Positions 1 through 6,339 of a stretch of DNA of 7,513 nt are shown here, one piece after another. How positions within the stretch are numbered: position 1 is the first letter of the stretch; each line of letters starts with the position of its first letter. Origin of the DNA: 62-47 sp049647485 (GTDB lineage: Bacteria > Pseudomonadota > Alphaproteobacteria > Rhizobiales > Xanthobacteraceae); assembly GCA_049647485.1 (NCBI GenBank), contig JBARXT010000193.1:1-7513 (forward strand). The letters are read 5' to 3'. The position numbers and the translations under genes are program-made. The notes under the pieces were generated by a model. That model saw only the letters and a program-made list of their open reading frames with translations. It searched no databases and was not told where the DNA came from.

Positions 1-527
1 CGCATGTCTTTCCCGACGATTCCGGCAAGCTGACGCCGCTCGTCAAGGGGGCGTGGGACCGCATCAAGGCGGAAGAAAAAGCCGAACGCGTCGCGCGCCA
101 TCCTGCAACGGCTGTCGCACCGCGATCCGGCCTGCTTGCCGGCATCAAGTCGGGACAGCCCGCGCTGGCGCTCGCCATAGCCTTGCAGCAAAAGGCTTCG
201 ACCGTCGGTTTCGACTGGAACGATCCGCGCGCGGTACTTGCCAAGATCCGCGAGGAAGTCGACGAAATCGAAGCTGCGCTCGACGATGGCAAGCCAGCCG
301 AGATTGCCGCTGAGACCGGCGATCTGATGTTCGCGCTGGTGAATTTGGCGCGTCATGTGGAAGCCGATCCCGAGATGGCGCTGCGCAAGACTAACGCGAA
401 GTTCGAGCGGCGCTTCGGCTACATCGAAAACGCACTCGCAGCCAAAGGCCGCTCGCTCGAGGACGCGACGCTCGCCGAGATGGATGCGCTATGGAACGAG
501 GCGAAAACGAAAGAGACCGCGGAGTAG
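1..527 (+). CDS. mazG: MazG nucleoside triphosphate pyrophosphohydrolase, C-terminal part (5' end outside window)
   Basis: MazG hydrolyses NTPs and dNTPs to the monophosphate plus pyrophosphate in the cytoplasm; the family is tied to nucleotide-pool cleaning and to lowering ppGpp under stress. The frame is open from base 3 to a TAG at 525-527, giving 174 visible residues, where full MazG proteins are usually about 260-280. The first residues, HVF, match the end of the N-terminal MazG domain (the HPHVF stretch), followed by a W-x-x-IKAEEKAER linker. The C-terminal domain shows the metal-binding signature: EEVDE at visible residues 84-88, ETGD at 104-107, and the RKTNAKFERRF block at 128-138. 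An internal TTG at 183 is not the start, because homology runs in frame upstream of it. The gene converges on the aldehyde dehydrogenase gene. Identity is confident; only the 5' end is missing. Confidence 0.93.
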   Translation, partial: HVFPDDSGKLTPLVKGAWDRIKAEEKAERVARHPATAVAPRSGLLAGIKSGQPALALAIALQQKASTVGFDWNDPRAVLAKIREEVDEIEAALDDGKPAEIAAETGDLMFALVNLARHVEADPEMALRKTNAKFERRFGYIENALAAKGRSLEDATLAEMDALWNEAKTKETAE

Positions 528-535
528 TCCCGCGG
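517..535 (+). terminator. GC-only hairpin over the mazG stop codon (weak terminator candidate)
   Basis: CCGCGG at 517-522 can pair with CCGCGG at 530-535 around a 7-nt loop that contains the TAG stop. No T-run follows, so it is not a canonical intrinsic terminator. It could contribute to mRNA 3'-end stability together with the palindromic repeat just downstream. CCGCGG is self-complementary, so chance occurrence in GC-rich DNA is a real alternative. Confidence 0.25.
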
Positions 536-551
536 CCTCCGCGTGTACAAC

Positions 552-625
552 CGTCATGCGCGGACTTGATCCGCGCATCCATCTTTGGAAAAGGATGGAT
601 TGCCGGGTCAAGCCCGGCAACGACG
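552..625. repeat. Dispersed-type palindromic repeat: two hairpins in a larger inverted repeat
   Basis: Two 32-nt arms, 552-583 and 594-625, are inverted copies matching at 23 of 32 positions. Each arm holds a perfect 8-bp stem with a 5-nt loop: TGCGCGGA/TCCGCGCA around CTTGA (557-577), and TTGCCGGG/CCCGGCAA around TCAAG (600-620). The two loops are complementary to each other. The arms also pair through ATCCATC (577-583) and GATGGAT (594-600). The consensus (CGTCATGC-CGG-CTTGA-CCG-GCATCCATC) resembles a repeat I recall as common between genes in Bradyrhizobium and relatives, where its translation is often misannotated as small proteins starting MRGLDPRIH. It fills most of the 142-nt gap between the convergent ends of mazG and gabD and may act as a bidirectional terminator or mRNA 3' protector. 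Copy number cannot be seen from one window. Confidence 0.8.
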
Positions 626-669
626 TCTCCTTAAAGCGCGCTCCTGTCAGAATATGAAACGCTTGCCTC

Positions 670-2109
670 TCACATCCCGGTTTGCGAGATGAACTTGGTG
701 TTGAGATAGGCCTCCATTGCCTCGATGCCGCCTTCCGAGCCGTAGCCCGAATCCTTGACGCCACCGAACGGATTTTCCGGCATGCCAAGGCCGACATTGT
801 TGATGCCGATCATGCCGCTCTCGACCGCTGCGCCGATCGCGGTCGCGGTCTTGGTCGAACTGGTGAAGGCGTAGGCCGCCAATCCATATGGCAGGCGGTT
901 GGCCTCTTCGGCGACTTCATCGAACGTATCGAAGCGCGAAATCAAGGCCAGCGGACCGAACGGCTCCTCGTTCATGGCGCGCGCATCCTTTGGCATTTCG
1001 CTGATCACGGTCGGTTCGAAAAAATAACCCTTGTTGCCGACGCGGTGACCGCCGGCCTCCAGCTTACCGCCCTTCGCGACCGCATCCTGAACGAAGCCTT
1101 CGATTGCCGTGATGCGGCGCGGATTGGCGAGCGAACCCATTGTTGAATTGGTATCGAGACCGTTGCCGACCTTGAGCGCCTTGGCACTCTCGGCGAACTT
1201 GTCGACGAATTCCTTGTAGACCTTGTCCTGCACCAGCAACCGCGTCGGCGCGATGCAGACCTGCCCGGCGTTACGATACTTCGCGCCGCTGATAATCTTG
1301 GCCGCGTTCGCCACGTCGGCGTCGTTGAAGACGATGGCCGGCGCATGACCGCCCAACTCCATGGTTGCGCGTTTCATATGTTGCCCAGCCAGTGCGGCAA
1401 GCTGCTTGCCCACCACCGTCGATCCGGTGAAGGAAATCTTACGGATCACCGGATGCGGAATGAGATATTCCGAAATCTCGGCCGGCACGCCGAACACCAG
1501 ATTGACCACGCCATCGGGCACGCCGGCATCAACGAACGTGCGGATCAACTCCGCCGGCGAGGCCGGTGTTTCTTCCGGCGCCTTGACGATGATCGAGCAA
1601 CCCGCACCCAGCGCCGCCGACAGCTTGCGGCAGACCTGATTGATCGGGAAATTCCACGGCGTGAAGGCCGCAACCGGGCCGACCGGCTCCTTGACCGCGA
1701 GCTGATAGATGCCGGGACCGCGCGCCGGGATCAGGCGTCCGTAGGCGCGGCGGGATTCTTCGGCGAACCACTCGATCACGTCGGCCGCTGCCAAGGTTTC
1801 GATCTTGGCTTCGGCGAGAATCTTGCCCTGCTCCATGGTCATCAGCGCCGCGATGGTGTCGACGCGCTCGCGCATCAAGGCAGCCGCCTTGCGCATGATC
1901 TTGGAGCGATCCAGTGCCGACATCGCGCGCCAGACCTTGAAGCCTTTCTCGGCGGCGGCCAGCGCCTCATCGAGGTCGGACTGATCGGCATGCGCGACCG
2001 TGCCGATAGTTTCCTCGGTGGCCGGATTGAGCACCGGAATCGTCCGGCCCGACTTGCCGCCGCGCCACTTGCCGTCGATCAGCAACAATGTGTTTGAATA
2101 GGTCGCCAT
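670..2109 (-). CDS. gabD: NAD(P)-dependent aldehyde dehydrogenase, succinate-semialdehyde dehydrogenase type
   Basis: Oxidises an aldehyde to the acid with NAD(P)+; the nearest functional class is succinate semialdehyde to succinate, the last step of the GABA shunt. The 479-residue length fits the ALDH superfamily. Catalytic features are complete: TPWNFP with Asn153, the cofactor-site Lys176 in VKAPEE, the FTGSTVVG nucleotide loop (227-234), the general base Glu251 in MELGGHAP, the nucleophile Cys285 in GQVCIAPTR, and EEPFGP with Glu382. E. coli GabD and human SSADH have a Cys-x-Cys at the active site; here the second position is Ala287, so that redox pair is absent. The substrate could therefore be another semialdehyde, such as 2-oxoglutarate semialdehyde. 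The ATG at 2107-2109 has a strong purine-rich ribosome site (GAGAGGGAG, 2113-2121). The gene lies 108 nt behind hflX and probably has its own promoter. The superfamily is certain, the substrate is inferred. Confidence 0.85.
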   Translation of the reverse strand: MATYSNTLLLIDGKWRGGKSGRTIPVLNPATEETIGTVAHADQSDLDEALAAAEKGFKVWRAMSALDRSKIMRKAAALMRERVDTIAALMTMEQGKILAEAKIETLAAADVIEWFAEESRRAYGRLIPARGPGIYQLAVKEPVGPVAAFTPWNFPINQVCRKLSAALGAGCSIIVKAPEETPASPAELIRTFVDAGVPDGVVNLVFGVPAEISEYLIPHPVIRKISFTGSTVVGKQLAALAGQHMKRATMELGGHAPAIVFNDADVANAAKIISGAKYRNAGQVCIAPTRLLVQDKVYKEFVDKFAESAKALKVGNGLDTNSTMGSLANPRRITAIEGFVQDAVAKGGKLEAGGHRVGNKGYFFEPTVISEMPKDARAMNEEPFGPLALISRFDTFDEVAEEANRLPYGLAAYAFTSSTKTATAIGAAVESGMIGINNVGLGMPENPFGGVKDSGYGSEGGIEAMEAYLNTKFISQTGM

Positions 2110-2112
2110 ATT

Positions 2113-2121
2113 CTCCCTCTC
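2113..2121 (-). promoter_or_regulatory. Ribosome binding site of the aldehyde dehydrogenase gene
   Basis: GAGAGGGAG on the minus strand ends 3 nt before the ATG at 2107-2109, with the AGGGAG core a few bases further out. It is the clearest Shine-Dalgarno sequence in the window and fixes the start at Met1 (MATYSN). Confidence 0.7.
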
Positions 2122-2142
2122 GATCTTGCGTTGTTGCCGAAT

Positions 2143-2170
2143 GGCATAGCCGCCTGCGTGGCAGCGTCAA
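2143..2170 (-). promoter_or_regulatory. Candidate sigma-70-like promoter for the aldehyde dehydrogenase gene
   Basis: On the minus strand TTGACG (2165-2170) lies 16 bp from TATGCC (2143-2148), which is 34 nt before the start codon. The -35 box matches the consensus at five of six positions; the -10 box keeps only TAT. It sits in the 108-nt gap after hflX, where no stem plus T-run terminator is visible, so read-through from hflX also remains possible. Confidence 0.4.
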
Positions 2171-2217
2171 GTGCATCCATGGAAAGGCTGCCGTGCGAGA
2201 CTCTACAGTCGGCGTTC

Positions 2218-3639
<1,422 letters not shown>

Positions 3640-3650
3640 TCAGATCACGC

Positions 3651-3899
3651 TCACGCGGGAGAATCCTCCCCGCCTTCGAACAGTTGGATCGGTGCACCGG
3701 GCATGATGGTCGAAATGGCATGCTTGTAGACAAGCTGCGAATGCCCGTCCCGCCGTAGCAACAGGCAGAAATTGTCGAACCACGTGACGATTCCTTGCAG
3801 CTTCACGCCATTGACCAGAAAAATCGTCAAAGGCGTTTTGGTTTTACGAACATGGTTCAGGAAGGTGTCTTGTAGATTTTGTGCGCGGTCTGCCGCCAT
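3651..3899 (-). CDS. hfq: Hfq, Sm-like RNA chaperone
   Basis: Hfq forms a ring hexamer that pairs small RNAs with mRNAs and controls translation and decay. The 82-residue protein carries Sm1 (LVNGVKLQGIVTWFDNFCLLLRRD, within 28-51) and Sm2 (YKHAIS, 58-63). Compared with E. coli Hfq, the proximal-face residues are kept (Gln10, Asp11, Phe41, Lys59, His60). Rim basic residues are present (Arg18, Lys19, Lys21). On the distal face, Phe27 and Val32 replace Tyr25 and Ile30. The C-terminus is short and acidic (EGGEDSPA), as in rhizobial Hfq. The start is the ATG at 3897-3899; the frame stays open to a GTG at 3945-3947, but those 16 extra residues do not look like Hfq. hflX follows 11 nt downstream. 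The leader carries possible Hfq-binding ARN triplets, listed separately. Confidence 0.98.
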   Translation of the reverse strand: MAADRAQNLQDTFLNHVRKTKTPLTIFLVNGVKLQGIVTWFDNFCLLLRRDGHSQLVYKHAISTIMPGAPIQLFEGGEDSPA

Positions 3900-3933
3900 T
3901 TTTGTTCTCGCAAGTTGGTTGCTTCTTGTTATT
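3898..3933 (-). promoter_or_regulatory. ARN-triplet stretches in the hfq leader (possible Hfq autoregulatory site)
   Basis: Read as RNA, the leader has four consecutive ARN triplets, AAU-AAC-AAG-AAG (3933 down to 3922), and three more, AAC-AAA-AAU (3906 down to 3898), that run into the start codon. ARN repeats are the established ligand of the Hfq distal face in enterobacteria, and hfq autoregulation at translation is known in E. coli and reported for Sinorhizobium. The role here is inferred from motif and position. An A-rich translation initiation region alone would look similar. Confidence 0.35.
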
Positions 3934-4013
3934 GCGCCCCGGATCACCCGACTACGCGGACTTTACCGAAACACCACCTGCTCGGAGTCCCCCTCTGGGC
4001 CGGTAGCGTCATA

Positions 4014-4042
4014 ATTAGAAGGCAGGCGTCCATTTTAGGCAA
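4014..4042 (-). promoter_or_regulatory. Candidate sigma-70-like promoter for hfq-hflX
   Basis: On the minus strand TTGCCT (4037-4042) and TCTAAT (4014-4019) are 17 bp apart in the 183-nt gap between dat and hfq. Transcription would start near 4007 and give a leader of about 108 nt. Each box departs from the consensus, so the call is moderate. The rest of the gap shows no ORF and no clear terminator for dat. Confidence 0.4.
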
Positions 4043-4082
4043 GCCGGTTCCCGCGGCCCCAAGTGCCAAAGATGTCGAAACC

Positions 4083-4940
4083 TTATGAAAATACCGAAAA
4101 GCGATGAAATTGTTCCCTCAATCGGCGCGAAATCGCTCCCGGAGTACCCGTTCCAATGGTTGCATCGTCGATAACCACCACCGGCATGACGATCTGTGAC
4201 GCCGATGTCACGAATGCCTCGGCGGCATTCTTCGCCTCGGCTGGCGTGAACGGCCGTTCCTCAAACTTGATCTGAAGTTCCGTCAGCACGTCGATCAACA
4301 CGGCACGGGTGATGCCGGCCAGAATTCCGCTGGTCGTCGGCCGGGTCACGGCACGCCCGTCCTTCGTTACGATCCAGGCGTTGCTCGAAGCCCCCTCGGT
4401 GACAAAGCCGTCGCCATCGACATACCAAGCCTCATAAGCCCCCTGCTCGCGCGCGGCCTGCTTCGCCAGCACATTGGGAAGCAACGACACCGATTTGATA
4501 TCGACCCGCGGCCAGCGGTTGTCCGGCATCGTCACCACGCGAATACCAGCCGCCGCGGTCGCCTGGTTCTTGGCGAAATTGAGCGACCGGGCCGTGACCA
4601 CAACGCTCGGCGACACAGGTTTGGTCGGAAATCCGTGATCGCGCCGCGCCACGCCGCGCGTGATCTGCAGATAGACGATGCCGTAAATGATACGATTCCG
4701 TCGTACCACCTCGTGCATGACAACGGACAGCGACGGAAGCGGCATCGGCATCGCGATCCGAAGTTCGCTCAAGGAGCGCTGCAACCGCGCCATGTGGCGC
4801 GGCATATCCACCAGCCGTCCGTCGCGAATTTCGCACACCTCGTAAACGCCATCGGAAAACTGATAGCCACGATCCTCCACATTGACGCATGCGTCGCGCA
4901 TGTTGCTGTAGCGGCCATTGACGTAGGCGATACGTGACAT
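4083..4940 (-). CDS. dat: D-amino-acid transaminase, class IV PLP aminotransferase
   Basis: Transfers the amino group between D-amino acids (D-Ala, D-Glu, D-Asp) and 2-oxo acids; it can supply D-Glu for peptidoglycan or catabolise D-Ala. The 285 residues match Bacillus D-amino-acid transaminase in length and motifs. The PLP lysine is Lys149 in DIKSVSLLPNVLAKQ (147-161), nearly identical to the Bacillus block. Glu182 lies in the TEGASSN cofactor loop (181-187), and GILAGITR (205-212) is the phosphate-cup region. The carboxylate trap that favours the D-enzyme over branched-chain or aminodeoxychorismate relatives is present: Tyr33 in the SDGVYEV segment and Arg100-x-His102 in ARRDHGFP. The ATG at 4938-4940 lies 28 nt after the ntrX stop with a poor ribosome site, so it is probably cotranscribed with ntrYX. 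Class IV is certain; D-specificity is well supported but not proven. Confidence 0.9.
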   Translation of the reverse strand: MSRIAYVNGRYSNMRDACVNVEDRGYQFSDGVYEVCEIRDGRLVDMPRHMARLQRSLSELRIAMPMPLPSLSVVMHEVVRRNRIIYGIVYLQITRGVARRDHGFPTKPVSPSVVVTARSLNFAKNQATAAAGIRVVTMPDNRWPRVDIKSVSLLPNVLAKQAAREQGAYEAWYVDGDGFVTEGASSNAWIVTKDGRAVTRPTTSGILAGITRAVLIDVLTELQIKFEERPFTPAEAKNAAEAFVTSASQIVMPVVVIDDATIGTGTPGAISRRLREQFHRFSVFS

Positions 4941-4968
4941 CCAGCTATTCCATCCGACGTGATGAGAC

Positions 4969-6339
4969 TTACCCGACGCCGAGCGCCTTCAGCTTGCGGT
5001 GCAGTGCCGAGCGTTCCATGCCGACGAACTCGGCGGTACGAGAGATGTTGCCGGAAAAGCGGCCGATCTGCGCGATCAGATAGTCACGTTCGAACACCTC
5101 ACGGGCTTCGCGTAGCGGCAACCCCATGATGTGTTCGCCGTTGTTTCCGGTGGGCATCGCCGGGACCATCGAACCGACGTCCTGCGGCAGCATATCGGCG
5201 GTGATGACGGCTTCGGGGCCGCCGCCGGCGAGGATCATCAGGCGCTCGATGTTGTTGCGCAACTGGCGGACGTTTCCCGGCCAGACGTGGGATTGCAGCA
5301 CCGCCATCGCGTCGTCACCGATCTTGCGTTTCGGCAAGCCGGTCGCTGCGGAAATCTGTTCCATAAAGTAATCAATCAGTTCCGGAATGTCGTCACGGCG
5401 CTCGGACAATGGCGGCACGCGGATCGGCACCACCGACAGGCGATGATAGAGGTCTTCCCGGAAACGTCCTGCGGCGATTTCCTCTTCCAGATTGCGCGCC
5501 GTCGATGAGATGATGCGGACGTCGACATGAATTTTCGCAGTTCCTCCGGTGCGCTGAAAGGTTTGATCCACCAGCACGCGCAAAATCTTGTTTTGCGTTT
5601 CGCGCGGCATGTCGGCGATCTCATCGATGAACAAGGTGCCGCCGTGAGCTTCCTCAAGCGCGCCGGCCTTGCGTGGCTGATCGGCGCTCATCGATTCAAT
5701 GCCGAACAGTTCCTCCTCCATCCGCTCCGGCGTGATAGCCGCGGCATTGATCACCACAAACGGAGCTTCGGCGCGGGCGGAGGCATTGTGCAAGGTGCGC
5801 GCCGTCAGTTCTTTTCCGGCGCCGGACGGGCCAACGATCATGATCCGGCTATTGGCCTTCGCGGCACGCTCGATCGTCTGGCGAAGCTGGTTCATGCAGG
5901 CGGAATGTCCCGCCAGGGTGTTCGAGGTTGGCGCCAGTTGCTTGAGTTCGCGCACCTCGCGTTTCAACCGCGAGGTCTCGAGCGCACGTGTCGCGACCAG
6001 GATCAGTCGATCTGACTTGAACGGTTTCTCGATGAAATCATATGCGCCGCGCTTGATCGCAGCCACGGCCGTCTCGATGTTGCCATGACCAGAGATCATG
6101 ACGATCGGCAATTCGGGATGATCGCGCTTGATCTGTTCCAGCAATTGGAGGCCATCCAGGCGACTGCCCTGCAGCCAGATATCGAGAAACACCATATTCG
6201 GCCGGCGGCTTCCGATTTCGGTCAGCGCTTGATCGCTATCGCGCGCAGTGCGCGTCGTAAAACCTTCGTCCTCAAGAATGCCTGCGACCAGATCTCGGAT
6301 ATCTGCTTCGTCATCGACAATCAGAATATCATTAGCCAT
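4969..6339 (-). CDS. ntrX: NtrX, response regulator of the NtrC family
   Basis: Cytoplasmic partner of the NtrY kinase; in alphaproteobacteria it affects nitrogen metabolism, redox responses and envelope or cell-cycle functions. The 456 residues show a receiver domain (about 1-120) with Asp9-Asp10, phospho-acceptor Asp53, Ser83 and Lys105; an AAA+ domain (about 140-370) with Walker A GPSGAGKE (170-177), Walker B GGTLFIDEI (233-241), the arginine-rich REDLYHRLSV segment (294-303) and WPGNVRQL (353-360); and a Fis-type helix-turn-helix at about 426-453. The loop that carries GAFTGA in sigma-54 activators is replaced by IESMSADQPRKAGALEEA (214-231), so contact with sigma-54 is doubtful, as noted for other alphaproteobacterial NtrX proteins. 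The ATG at 6337-6339 overlaps the ntrY end by 8 nt, with a weak ribosome site, which implies coupled translation. Confidence 0.95.
   Translation of the reverse strand: MANDILIVDDEADIRDLVAGILEDEGFTTRTARDSDQALTEIGSRRPNMVFLDIWLQGSRLDGLQLLEQIKRDHPELPIVMISGHGNIETAVAAIKRGAYDFIEKPFKSDRLILVATRALETSRLKREVRELKQLAPTSNTLAGHSACMNQLRQTIERAAKANSRIMIVGPSGAGKELTARTLHNASARAEAPFVVINAAAITPERMEEELFGIESMSADQPRKAGALEEAHGGTLFIDEIADMPRETQNKILRVLVDQTFQRTGGTAKIHVDVRIISSTARNLEEEIAAGRFREDLYHRLSVVPIRVPPLSERRDDIPELIDYFMEQISAATGLPKRKIGDDAMAVLQSHVWPGNVRQLRNNIERLMILAGGGPEAVITADMLPQDVGSMVPAMPTGNNGEHIMGLPLREAREVFERDYLIAQIGRFSGNISRTAEFVGMERSALHRKLKALGVG

Noticed and set aside
183..527. Short mazG version starting at the TTG at 183
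   Set aside because: MazG homology (HVF, the IKAEEKAE linker) continues in frame upstream to the window edge, so the start lies outside.
355..657. Small plus-strand frame ending in an MRGLDPRIH-like peptide
   Set aside because: It starts inside mazG in another frame and its end is a translation of the palindromic repeat; this peptide is a familiar false annotation.
1345..2097. Open frame of 250 codons on the plus strand opposite the aldehyde dehydrogenase gene
   Set aside because: Antisense shadow of a well-conserved gene, Arg/His-rich with no motif and no ribosome site that I can see.
2160..2192. Inverted repeat GGCAGC/GCTGCC between hflX and the aldehyde dehydrogenase gene, with an inner TCCATGGA palindrome
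   Set aside because: The 21-nt loop, the different centres of the two palindromes and the absence of a T-run make it a poor terminator or operator; probably chance.
3651..3947. Hfq with a 16-residue N-terminal extension from a GTG
   Set aside because: The extension has no similarity to Hfq, and MAADRAQNLQ is the usual rhizobial N-terminus.
4053..4068. Possible sigma-54 promoter before hfq (TGGCAC on the minus strand)
   Set aside because: The -24-like TGGCAC is followed at the proper distance by GCCGC rather than TTGCA, so the -12 element is missing.
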